Assembly: GCF_030652775.1 (NCBI RefSeq)
Contig: NZ_JAUSPS010000070.1
Span: 1-64,000, forward strand
DNA length: 64,000 bases
Direction: 5' to 3'
Origin: Acetobacterium sp.
GTDB taxonomy: Bacteria > Bacillota > Clostridia > Eubacteriales > Eubacteriaceae
Shown here: piece after piece, positions 1-8,168 of the stretch
Numbering within the stretch: the stretch's first letter is position 1
Layout of the letters: each line of letters begins with the position of its first letter
Program-made: the position numbers and the translations under genes
Notes under the pieces: generated by a model
Database searches by the model: none
What the model saw: only the letters and a program-made list of their open reading frames with translations
What the model was told of the DNA's origin: nothing

Positions 1-153
1 GTTATTTATACTATTGATGATAATGTATTATACTATGATTAAATAAATGTTATGCATAGTGTAGGGTTACATCATGCTTTAAGCTTGTTTTTACCTGCGT
101 TTTATCCAGTTCTATGTACCTTTATAGGCAGGTGGCTAAAAGGGAGTATCATC

Positions 154-3100
154 ATGAAAAACGCACAAAGAAAAGAACATGAACTGAACACGGTAAAGAT
201 CCGATTATCGACCAAACTAATGGCTTTCACCACCCTGATTCTGGCAGCGGCGGTTCTCACCCTCGGGCTGATTGCCATCAATTTAGGAGCATCAGCCCTA
301 ACCAACGAAACCAGTATGCAGGAAGAGGCCTTTGCCACTGAGGGTGCTGGTCATATCGGTGCCGTCGTTTCCGGTAATCTCGGAAAACTTGATGAAATTG
401 CCCTTCGAGCCCGAACTGCCACGATGGACTGGAATACCCAGGTCGCTTCCATATCCGTCGACGTGGAACGTTTGGGCTATCAGGATATCGCTGTCATGGA
501 TATGAATGGCAACGCCAGATATATCATCGGCGGTGGCGAATTCAAATCCGAAGGTGAGTTCTGGTACACTGATGGTTTTGCTGGGAAAACAGCCATATCC
601 GACGTAACCATCAACAAGGTTACCAATGAACCGATCGTCGTTGAAGTTGCCCCCATTAAGAGTAACGGTCAGGTAGTGGGTCTTCTCGTCGGACGTCGAG
701 ACCCCACCTTTATGCAAGATGTCACTAATGCGATGGGTGATGGTGTCAGAAAATACGGGATGGTTATTAACGAAGATGGTGCCGTTATGGCTCACCCTAA
801 TGATCAACTGATATTGGATCAAACAAACGTCTTTAATGAAATCGAAGCCAACGGCCCATTGAAAGAGTTTGGATTGGCTATCCAGGAATTGGGTGTGGGA
901 CAGACCGGCAGCATTGCCTATAACTATCTTGGTGACACGAAGCTTGCCTACAATGCCCCGATTCCCGGAACCAACTGGACGCTCATCGTTATCAAATTTG
1001 AAGATGATGTCCTGGCCCCGATTAATAATTTAAGAAATGTCATCCTGATTACCTCCTTGCTGATTTTGTTGATCGGTGGTGTGGCTACCTATCTCCTGGC
1101 CAGAAGAATTTCAAAACCGATTATTTCGTTAAACCATATGATTAAAGATATGACTCAGGGACATCTGAGTGCCCGCCTGGAAGTGGCATCTAAAGACGAA
1201 GTCGGTGAAATGACGACTTCCATGAACCAGCTGGCTGATGATCTCCAGAATGTGGTTATCGCCACGATGAACCAGATTTCCAACGGCGATGTCTCCGCAA
1301 ACATTGAGTTAAGGGATCCTCAGGATGAAATTGCGCCGGCGCTGAAACGTACCATTGAAACCATCCGCGGCTTAATTTCAGAAGCCACCATGCTTTCCCA
1401 GGCTGCCATCCATGGCCAATGGGAAACCCGGGGAGATGCCGAGGCATTTAACGGCGGTTTTAAAGAAATCGTTGAAGGCGTCAACGCTACCCTGGATACC
1501 GTGGTTGATAAGATGGTCTGGTACGAAGCCATCATCGACGCTGTTCCCTTCCCCATACACGTTACTGACAACGACATGAAGTGGACCTTTATGAATAAGC
1601 CTTTTGAAGATTTCATGATAACCAACGGGGTCATTAATGACCGTGATTCGGCCTGTGGCATGGATTGTTACAATGCCAATGCCGACATCTGTCGCACCGA
1701 AAACTGCGGGATCAGACGTCTGGTTGACCAGGGCTTAAGTGACAGCTATTTCGAATGGGTCGGCCGCAGCAATAAACAGGATACCGCCTATCTAAAAAAC
1801 AAAAAAGGCGAAAATATTGGCTTCGTCGAAGTCGTTACTGATCTAACCCCGATTATCCGGGTTAGCGACTACACCAAAACCGAGGTTGCCCGACTGGGTG
1901 ATAATTTGAATCGCTTATCCCAGGGCGATCTGGCCTTTGATTTAAATGTCAGCAAAGCCGATGAATACACAACTGAAGTCAGCACTCAATTCAATGCGAT
2001 CCGGAACAGTCTAGAAATGGTGCAAACCTCCATTGATAATCTGATTAATGATGGCAACATGCTGGCTCAGGCTGGTATTGACGGAAAACTCGATTCCCGC
2101 GCCGATGCCAGCAAACACCAGGGCGACTTTGCTAAAATCATCAATGGTATTAATGCCACTCTGGACGCCGTCGTTGAACCAGTTCAGGAAGCCTCTGCGA
2201 CCCTTAATGAGCTGGCCAAAGGCAATCTGAACACTGGGATGGTCGGAAACTACAACGGCGATTATACCCTCATCAAAGACTCTATGAACGAAACCATTGC
2301 CTTCCTGAAACAATATGTAAGTGAAATTACCAATACCCTGGAAGAAATGGGTAACGGCAACCTGGATCTGGAAATCACTGGCGATTATTTGGGCGATTTC
2401 CAGGCAATTAAAGCAGCCCTTAACGGAATTGCCGCCACCCTCAGTGAAACTATGGCTGAAATCAATGAAGCGGCCGGTCAGGTTGAAACTGGTGCCCGAC
2501 AGATTTCTGATGGCGGACAGGCACTATCTCAGGGCACCACTGAACAGGCCAGCGCCATCGAGCAGCTTAACGCCTCGATTGAAGAAGTTGCCGGTGAAAC
2601 AAAGAAAAATGCCACCAACGCCAATGAAGCCAATCAACGGGCTTTGGAAGTTCGAAACAATGCCGAGGTCGGTAATAATCAGATGAATAAGATGGTTTCG
2701 GCCATGGACCAAATCAATGAGTCCTCCCATAATATTTCAAAAATTATCAAGGTTATTGATGATATTGCCTTCCAGACCAATATTCTGGCTCTTAACGCCG
2801 CCGTAGAAGCCGCTCGAGCTGGCCAGCACGGCAAAGGCTTTGCCGTTGTTGCCGAAGAGGTTCGCTCCCTGGCTGCCCGCAGCGCCGAGGCCGCTAAAGA
2901 AACCACCGGATTAATTGAAGGTTCAATTGAGAGCGTCGATGTCGGAACCAAAATTGCCGACGAAACCTCTGACAGCTTAAAAGAGATCTTACGTGAAATC
3001 GAAAAGGTGACCGATCTGGTTGGTAACATTGCCCGAGCCTCCAACGATCAAGCCACCGAAATCGCCCAGATCACCCAGGGCATTGAACAGGTATCGACCG

Positions 3101-3324
3101 TCGTTCAGACTAACTCTGCCACGGCCGAGGAAAGTGCCGCTGCCAGCGAAGAACTGTCCGGCCAGGCTGAAATGCTCAAGCAGATGGTGGGTGCTTTCAA
3201 AATCAAGAAAAAAGGTTCTGCCCATCATGCCTCCTCCAAGCCTCCGGTTGAAAAACCGCTGAAGCAGGAAGCACCAACGCCACCCCGGATTGTCCTGGAT
3301 GATATGGAGATGGATAAGTACTAG
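154..3324 (+). CDS. Transmembrane methyl-accepting chemotaxis protein with Cys-rich PAS domain
   Basis: A membrane chemoreceptor that would sense an extracellular or redox signal and control CheA. Seen: TM1 near residues 20-45, an extracellular dCache-like region to about residue 290, TM2 near 294-316, then HAMP. Next comes a PAS-like segment (about 457-569) holding four cysteines spaced C-x3-C-x7-C-x4-C near residues 499-520, then repeated HAMP-like linkers. The C-terminal signalling domain has the conserved hairpin (FQTNILALNAAVEAARAG, about 873-890). The ATG at 154 is chosen over an in-frame upstream ATG at 52 because GGGAG lies just before it and the N-terminus then reads as a normal cytoplasmic tail plus TM1. 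At about 1056 aa it is long for the family because of the PAS and extra linkers. It is monocistronic and ends at a strong bidirectional terminator. The ligand is unknown. Confidence 0.93.
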   Translation: MKNAQRKEHELNTVKIRLSTKLMAFTTLILAAAVLTLGLIAINLGASALTNETSMQEEAFATEGAGHIGAVVSGNLGKLDEIALRARTATMDWNTQVASISVDVERLGYQDIAVMDMNGNARYIIGGGEFKSEGEFWYTDGFAGKTAISDVTINKVTNEPIVVEVAPIKSNGQVVGLLVGRRDPTFMQDVTNAMGDGVRKYGMVINEDGAVMAHPNDQLILDQTNVFNEIEANGPLKEFGLAIQELGVGQTGSIAYNYLGDTKLAYNAPIPGTNWTLIVIKFEDDVLAPINNLRNVILITSLLILLIGGVATYLLARRISKPIISLNHMIKDMTQGHLSARLEVASKDEVGEMTTSMNQLADDLQNVVIATMNQISNGDVSANIELRDPQDEIAPALKRTIETIRGLISEATMLSQAAIHGQWETRGDAEAFNGGFKEIVEGVNATLDTVVDKMVWYEAIIDAVPFPIHVTDNDMKWTFMNKPFEDFMITNGVINDRDSACGMDCYNANADICRTENCGIRRLVDQGLSDSYFEWVGRSNKQDTAYLKNKKGENIGFVEVVTDLTPIIRVSDYTKTEVARLGDNLNRLSQGDLAFDLNVSKADEYTTEVSTQFNAIRNSLEMVQTSIDNLINDGNMLAQAGIDGKLDSRADASKHQGDFAKIINGINATLDAVVEPVQEASATLNELAKGNLNTGMVGNYNGDYTLIKDSMNETIAFLKQYVSEITNTLEEMGNGNLDLEITGDYLGDFQAIKAALNGIAATLSETMAEINEAAGQVETGARQISDGGQALSQGTTEQASAIEQLNASIEEVAGETKKNATNANEANQRALEVRNNAEVGNNQMNKMVSAMDQINESSHNISKIIKVIDDIAFQTNILALNAAVEAARAGQHGKGFAVVAEEVRSLAARSAEAAKETTGLIEGSIESVDVGTKIADETSDSLKEILREIEKVTDLVGNIARASNDQATEIAQITQGIEQVSTVVQTNSATAEESAAASEELSGQAEMLKQMVGAFKIKKKGSAHHASSKPPVEKPLKQEAPTPPRIVLDDMEMDKY

Positions 3325-3361
3325 CCCAAGTATTTTTATTTGTATTTGCATTAAATAAAAC

Positions 3362-3397
3362 AAAAAAACAGGCATCCGCAACGGAGCCTGTTTTTTT
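3362..3397. terminator. Bidirectional intrinsic terminator
   Basis: A perfect stem (ACAGGC then TCCG, pairing with CGGA and GCCTGT) is flanked by seven A on the left and seven T on the right. It therefore works in both directions between the convergent chemoreceptor and bactofilin-like genes. Confidence 0.85.
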
Positions 3398-3409
3398 ATT
3401 GCAAACTAA

Positions 3410-4699
3410 TTATTTTGTAATATCTTCGTCATCAAGTTTGGTCACTTCAGCTGACTTCTCAATAACGATCGTGCCTTCTTCCATATCAATGATTTCATCA
3501 ATCATTAAAAGCTCGTCATCGTATTCTTTACGTTCTTGTTTCAGTTTTTTATTGAACAGCACATTGTAACAAATGAAGCCCACGCCGACAACATATAAAA
3601 ACAGGTACACAGCAAAATTAACAAATGGGATGTAGCCTAAAATGATCGCAGCCGCTGCGATGATTAAGATCGATACAAAAGAGCTGAGCAGCGGTTTCAT
3701 TTTGTCATCAAAGAAGCGGGTCAACAGTTTAGACAAAACCACCGCCGCCACCGGCATCCCTAAAATGGACAAGGCGATGATCCCACAGGTCATTGCAAAG
3801 CCAAATGGTGCATAAATAACAAAAGAGACAATCAGCAACAGTGGTGAGATGAAGAAAAATCCTGCCCCTATTCCCAATGAAGCCAGTATGTGTTTTTTTG
3901 CCATTACTGTAGTATTGGCATTAAACTCTTTGGTCATAAAGGTTATCAATACCCAGATCACCAGAATAAATGCTAGCTTGGTGATAATCGACAAAAGAAT
4001 GGAGCCAACTGTCGGTCCCTGATTTTCTTCAATCGATTGTTCTTTAGACACTTTTTCCCAGTTAATCTCAGGGGCGGTGGCGCCAGAGGCTACAACCGCC
4101 TGATTGGCACTGCGGTTATTGATTGGTCCGGTGACACGTGCGCTACCATTAATGCTCAGCTGATCCACGTCTGTTTCTACAAAACCGTTGATCGTGCCAT
4201 TAATTGAGATATTGCCAGCGCCGGCCCGGAGATTTCGGCCCACGGTACCATCAATATTCGCATTGGCAGCGGCAATAAAGGCATCCCGGTTAATGTTGGC
4301 TGATTTGTTGATGGTCAGATCGGAACAGCCGGCGAAGACATCACGGGTCACCTCGCCATTGATAATCACCTGGTTGCCACCAGCATAGAGATTTCCGTTA
4401 ATTTTACCGTTAACTGTTACCGTATTTGCAGCTGCAAATACGTCACCGTTATATTCCCCGTCCAGGGTGATGGTGTTTCCGGCAAAAAAGGTGGTCGTAT
4501 CAAACACCGAGTTGGCGGTGATATTTGAACCGGCAAAGGCAAATTCCGCATTGGGAACCGATGCACCCTCAATAGTTACATTTCCCGCTGAATCTTCGTA
4601 AGGGCTGATATCGCTATTGGTTGCTCCAAAAGCCGAGGTAACAGTGAGAAGCAATACCATCACCATCATTAAAACCGACACACTAATTTTTTTAAACAT
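3410..4699 (-). CDS. Bactofilin-like polymer-forming membrane protein
   Basis: Predicted envelope protein of about 429 aa. It has an N-terminal signal or anchor segment (about residues 3-25), then about 180 residues of short beta-helix-like repeats with recurrent G-x-I/V-N-G turns (for example KINGNLYAGG, TINGFVETD). This is the signature of bactofilin/polymer-forming cytoskeletal proteins. Four or so hydrophobic segments follow (about 240-390), then a charged, acidic tail. The ATG at 4699 is preferred because GGAG precedes it at good spacing; the 6-codon longer TTG start would overlap that site. It lies 36 bp downstream of the ECF sigma factor and small membrane protein genes and is probably co-transcribed, suggesting an envelope-stress unit. 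The exact role is not established. Confidence 0.7.
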   Translation of the reverse strand: MFKKISVSVLMMVMVLLLTVTSAFGATNSDISPYEDSAGNVTIEGASVPNAEFAFAGSNITANSVFDTTTFFAGNTITLDGEYNGDVFAAANTVTVNGKINGNLYAGGNQVIINGEVTRDVFAGCSDLTINKSANINRDAFIAAANANIDGTVGRNLRAGAGNISINGTINGFVETDVDQLSINGSARVTGPINNRSANQAVVASGATAPEINWEKVSKEQSIEENQGPTVGSILLSIITKLAFILVIWVLITFMTKEFNANTTVMAKKHILASLGIGAGFFFISPLLLIVSFVIYAPFGFAMTCGIIALSILGMPVAAVVLSKLLTRFFDDKMKPLLSSFVSILIIAAAAIILGYIPFVNFAVYLFLYVVGVGFICYNVLFNKKLKQERKEYDDELLMIDEIIDMEEGTIVIEKSAEVTKLDDEDITK

Positions 4700-4735
4700 T
4701 TTTTCTTTCTCCTTCAATTTTTTTATTTATTAAGC

Positions 4736-5128
4736 CTAACAGAAATGATTCTCATTTTTTAAATGATTAATCATCACGCCTGTTCCGACACAAATAACCA
4801 CAGAAACCAAAAACGACATCATGTTCAGACTATTTTGGAGTTGTTGGGAATAGCGGATGACAATACCAGTAAAAACTGTAATGACAGTTGCATCCCCAGC
4901 TTGGGCAAATAAAATAAAGCGCATTACCATGACCGAAAAAGCAATCGACAAAATATAAAACAAGGCAAATAAATCTGAATTTTTGGCTTTTTCCAGACTA
5001 GCCTGATTGATCCGATTGATAATATCGATTTTTCTGCTGGTAAAAGGAATGGTATCGCCATAATTTTTTATATTGGTTTCATTAAAGCCCAGGCAGGACA
5101 TCATTTTATCACATTCGTTCATCGTCAC
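4736..5128 (-). CDS. Small membrane protein, possible anti-sigma factor
   Basis: A 130-aa protein with a soluble N-terminal half containing Cys6 and Cys12, followed by two hydrophobic segments (about residues 55-75 and 100-120). I do not recognise a family. Its GTG start overlaps the TGA of the upstream ECF sigma gene; an ATG two codons later (5122) is equally plausible given the GGAG position. Tight coupling directly behind an ECF sigma factor, together with membrane segments, is the usual arrangement of a cognate anti-sigma factor, but no zinc-binding anti-sigma motif (HxxxCxxC) is visible. The role is inferred from context only. Confidence 0.6.
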   Translation of the reverse strand: MTMNECDKMMSCLGFNETNIKNYGDTIPFTSRKIDIINRINQASLEKAKNSDLFALFYILSIAFSVMVMRFILFAQAGDATVITVFTGIVIRYSQQLQNSLNMMSFLVSVVICVGTGVMINHLKNENHFC

Positions 5129-5688
5129 ATTTCTCCTTCATATAGGTTTTTAAGCTTTTTGCAGGCTCGATTCAGCCGGGAAGACAGGGTTCCCATGGGA
5201 ATATTTAAAAATTCGCAGATTTTCCTATAATCCCAGTCATAATAATACCGAAGGATCACCGCCCCTTTCAACTCATGGGGTAATTGATCCAGAGCTTTTT
5301 GAATCTCGCCAAAATCCAGGGAGTTGATGTTGTCATAACTCAGAGCCTCATCAGCGTAAAGACTTTCACCGTTTTCCTGATCGTCCAGATAAACCATGGT
5401 CTTGTTTTTTCGTAAAAGATCAAAGCTGGTATTATGGACAATTTTCAGAAACCAGTTCTTAAAACTGCTGTCCAGCCGATACTGTCTAATTTTTGTAAAT
5501 GCCTTTAAAAAACTTTCCGCTACCACATCCTGTGCGTCAAATTCGTTTTTAAGAAGCGAATAGGCATAGACGTAGGCATAACGCTCGTACCGTTTTACGA
5601 TGGGTTCAAAATAGCCGGAATTCCCGGTTGCGATATACTTCTTAATCAAGACGTCATCGGCCTCCTCTTCCTTATGTTCTTTCAACAA
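5125..5688 (-). CDS. RNA polymerase ECF-type sigma-70 factor
   Basis: A 187-aa alternative sigma factor directing RNA polymerase to a small regulon, probably of envelope genes. Region 2 is visible (about residues 22-90, including FDAQDVVAESFLKAF and the NWFLKIVHNTSFDLLRK recognition helix). Region 4 is also visible (about 125-180, with LPHELKGAVILRYYYDWDYR and the helix-turn-helix around IPMGTLSSRLNRACKKL). It starts with TTG at 5688 behind a GGAGG at six-base spacing. It overlaps the next gene by 4 bp and appears to be the first gene of an operon with the small membrane protein and the bactofilin-like protein. I could not identify a convincing autoregulated ECF promoter in the AT-rich upstream region. 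Confidence 0.93.
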   Translation of the reverse strand: MLKEHKEEEADDVLIKKYIATGNSGYFEPIVKRYERYAYVYAYSLLKNEFDAQDVVAESFLKAFTKIRQYRLDSSFKNWFLKIVHNTSFDLLRKNKTMVYLDDQENGESLYADEALSYDNINSLDFGEIQKALDQLPHELKGAVILRYYYDWDYRKICEFLNIPMGTLSSRLNRACKKLKNLYEGEM

Positions 5689-5795
5689 ATTTCACCTCCG
5701 TTTTTTCTGCACATCTATATAACGGATGTACCCCGGGTTTTCTTCCCGAAAAAATAAATTAATTTGATAATTTTTAAAATTATTTCCTAACTCGC

Positions 5796-5830
5796 AAAAA
5801 AAAACACTGATTCACAACCAGTGCTTTTTT
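5796..5830 (-). terminator. Intrinsic terminator of the lipoprotein pair
   Basis: On the minus strand, CACTG and CAGTG arms close a nine-base loop and are followed by nine T. A six-T run on the other side makes it weakly bidirectional. It lies just past the stop of the lipoprotein gene ending at 5840. Confidence 0.75.
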
Positions 5831-5839
5831 GCAATCTAG

Positions 5840-6385
5840 CTATTTCCAGAATTTAACGCTCTTGACTGTTCCCTGATGACCTAAAAAGGTAACATAGAAT
5901 CCGGTTTGATCATCATTAAACCAGATCATCATGACAATTGGATTATTGGGATCAGCAGGATTGGCCATTTCAATAATTTCCGTTCCTTCCGACCCGAGTA
6001 GCGATTTAACCTCATCATAAGGCATCCCTTCGGTGATGCTTGTCATTTGAGCTTCTGTAACACTGGCGTCGCTGAGCCCCATGATCTTGCTGTCATCACC
6101 GTGATACAATATTTTGGACATTACCATATTGCTTGCATCGTAACTGATCTGAACGCCAAATTTGGTTTGGGCATCCGTATAAATATAGGTTCCATCCTTC
6201 TCTTCGGGTTTTACACCTAATGTTGACTCAACTTGACTCTTTTCCATGCCCAATTGAACCTGGCTGTAAAAATGATCCGGGTTATTCACTGCTTCATTCT
6301 TTGTCCCTGTGCAGCCGGAAGTCATAACCAGCATAGCGAGGATCAAAAGCACTGGGAACACTAATAATTTCCTTCTTTTTAACAT
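5840..6385 (-). CDS. Lipoprotein with duplicated SmpA/BLIP-like motif
   Basis: Predicted membrane-anchored lipoprotein of 181 aa. The signal peptide ends in a lipobox (MTSGC, Cys near residue 26). Two tandem halves each contain the G-M-x3-x-V-x-x-x-L-G motif (LGMEKSQVESTLG and EGMPYDEVKSLLG) found in SmpA/OmlA and beta-lactamase-inhibitor-like folds. The ATG at 6385 is chosen because GGAG lies nine bases upstream; longer in-frame starts place the signal peptide behind an odd leader. It is 48 bp downstream of a clear paralogue and probably co-transcribed. The function is unknown; this fold usually mediates protein-protein contacts at the envelope. Confidence 0.75.
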   Translation of the reverse strand: MLKRRKLLVFPVLLILAMLVMTSGCTGTKNEAVNNPDHFYSQVQLGMEKSQVESTLGVKPEEKDGTYIYTDAQTKFGVQISYDASNMVMSKILYHGDDSKIMGLSDASVTEAQMTSITEGMPYDEVKSLLGSEGTEIIEMANPADPNNPIVMMIWFNDDQTGFYVTFLGHQGTVKSVKFWK

Positions 6386-6433
6386 GGTTTTCATCTCCTT
6401 TCTCAGAACTACGAATACAAGCAATCCACATTT

Positions 6434-7048
6434 TTAAAATAGACTGTCTTTGAATTCAGCAGCCAGCACCGTATCGGTGTCAGCATCAAAGGTCACCACG
6501 AGGATCGAACCATCGGTATTGATCCAGGCCAGAGCATAAGCTTCCTTGTTAGCGCCACTGGGGATAGCCATTCTTAGCATCTCCACCCCGACCCCAGTCA
6601 GAGCTTTCTTAACGTTACTGCGGGTCATCCCATTAGTAATTTTGGATCCCTGTTCTTTCGTGACAGTGGCGTTGCTCAGTTCAATGAGTTCCCGAGCCCC
6701 GGTGGTGGGAACCAGTACCTTGAGCGTCACCAGATCCTTGGCATTGAAGAATACATTAACTGCATAGCCAGTTTCCGGATCCAAATATACATATGAACCC
6801 TCTGGCGATGTATTCCCCGTCGCTCCCAACGATTTTTCAATATCCGCCTTTTTGTCATTGATTCGAATCTGGTTGTAAAGATCAAAAATCACATTGTCGG
6901 ATACGTCATCCTGTTGTGAATCACTGCCGCTTGCATTTTTTGAGCCCGTAGATTGATCCCCGCCTGATGAGCAACCTGAAGCTATTACCGCCAAGCTAAG
7001 GATCAGTCCCAGAATTAACAGAACCCCGATCATCTTCTTTTTATTCAT
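6434..7048 (-). CDS. Lipoprotein, paralogue of the neighbouring gene
   Basis: A 204-aa lipoprotein with a signal peptide ending in VIASGC (Cys about residue 26) and a Ser/Gly/Asp-rich linker to about residue 50. It then has the same two-repeat fold as the downstream gene (RINDKKADIEKSLG and NGMTRSNVKKALTG). Sequence order and spacing of the repeats match its neighbour, so the pair arose by tandem duplication. It is preceded by AAGG about eight bases before the ATG. It is the first gene of the two-gene unit that ends at the 5796-5830 terminator. No ligand or partner can be named. Confidence 0.72.
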   Translation of the reverse strand: MNKKKMIGVLLILGLILSLAVIASGCSSGGDQSTGSKNASGSDSQQDDVSDNVIFDLYNQIRINDKKADIEKSLGATGNTSPEGSYVYLDPETGYAVNVFFNAKDLVTLKVLVPTTGARELIELSNATVTKEQGSKITNGMTRSNVKKALTGVGVEMLRMAIPSGANKEAYALAWINTDGSILVVTFDADTDTVLAAEFKDSLF

Positions 7049-7382
7049 TAAGTGTTACCTTCCCTTTCATTCCCAAATTCAATCCGCATTGCAAGTTAAA
7101 CCATCATTTCAAAAAACATTTGTATTAGCGTTTTAATAATATTCTACTGTCGAAACGGTTCCTTTCTTTCCGACAAATGAAATGAACTATTTCTCCTTTT
7201 TCTAGTTTGACTTTCTTGCTTATTTTTTACCCCAAAATCTCGATTTAAATCAAACTTGGATATTATAAATATCATCGTAATTGTACCCTAATCGCTGCAT
7301 TTAAACTTATTATCTATATAAAAAACAGGAGTAAAAGCACTTCTTTACTCCTGCCTGCTATTATAAAAACGATTAAATGCGC
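7049..7382. other. AT-rich intergenic region
   Basis: 334 bases without a convincing gene. The right part holds the terminator at 7321-7353. The remainder should contain the promoter of the lipoprotein pair (minus strand), but no unambiguous -35/-10 pair stands out. Confidence 0.5.
7321..7353 (-). terminator. Intrinsic terminator
   Basis: Minus-strand stem CAGGAGTAAA pairs with TTTACTCCTG across an eight-base loop and is followed by six T. It lies 30 bp past the stop of the gene ending at 7383, which is the last gene of the polysaccharide operon if that operon is read through. Confidence 0.82.
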
Positions 7383-8054
7383 TTATTTTTTATTTAGAAA
7401 ATTAAAAATCTCATCTAGTAGATCCTCCACCGTATGAAGAACCTTATCTTTATCCTGATTCGTTATCACAGCAAACAATTTTTCAATATCCACATCGCCA
7501 TAGTTATCCTTTAATCGTTTATTTAAATAGGCATTCATAAAACCATCAACGACACTTCTGAGTATTTTAATATTTTTTTCAAGCGTTTTAACCAGATTTG
7601 CTGCTTCACCATGATTGATCATAAAATCAAGCTGCATAATATTCATCAAGTAAGGCGAACTGTGAAAGGTCAGCCATTCTCTAACCTGCTGGTTGAATCC
7701 TTGCTGATCTTCAATTATTTTCGAAAGCTTCTCATGGGTCAAATCTTTAAAATCAATGTTATCCAACAGCAATAACTTGAAATCAATGGTTAGTTTTCTG
7801 GCATTGTTCCAAATCTCCGCAATGAGTCGTCTTCGCTCAGTAGCATATCCCACCACCGCAACGATGAGGCTGACCAGAGAACCGGTGAAAATACCAAATA
7901 AAAAGGCATTGTAATTATCCATGTTATTAAGGATATGGTCTTTCATCGGACCATTTAGCATATTTGGAATCACATCGTCAATGGCGAAAATGGCCACGGC
8001 GGACAAAACCGTCAGGATCAGGGTCACAATGGTACTATACTTAAATGTTTTCAT
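7383..8054 (-). CDS. Two-helix membrane protein of unknown function
   Basis: A 223-aa protein with two N-terminal hydrophobic segments (about residues 8-28 and 50-72) separated by a short extracytoplasmic loop. An approximately 150-residue, mostly helical cytoplasmic domain follows. I do not recognise a family. GAGGAAAAG precedes the ATG. The gene starts 114 bp downstream of the glycoside hydrolase-like gene on the same strand with no terminator between them, so it may be the fifth gene of the polysaccharide operon. A well-formed terminator follows it. Confidence 0.65.
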   Translation of the reverse strand: MKTFKYSTIVTLILTVLSAVAIFAIDDVIPNMLNGPMKDHILNNMDNYNAFLFGIFTGSLVSLIVAVVGYATERRRLIAEIWNNARKLTIDFKLLLLDNIDFKDLTHEKLSKIIEDQQGFNQQVREWLTFHSSPYLMNIMQLDFMINHGEAANLVKTLEKNIKILRSVVDGFMNAYLNKRLKDNYGDVDIEKLFAVITNQDKDKVLHTVEDLLDEIFNFLNKK

Positions 8055-8168
8055 CTTCTTTTCCTCAAGCTCCCATCATTTTTTATCATTATCGCAAAAA
8101 CTTTCTTCGCTGTAAACGATTCGACCCAAAAATCGCCTGCCGCTCCTTTTTCATTGTATCTGGAATAA

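Noticed and set aside
298-822. 174-aa minus-strand open frame inside the chemoreceptor gene
   Set aside because: Antisense shadow of a well-supported coding region; no ribosome binding site or family signal.
5689-5795. Possible ECF autoregulated promoter (AAC-type -35, CGT-type -10) before the sigma gene
   Set aside because: Candidate elements have a spacing of about 12 bases, too short for an ECF promoter.
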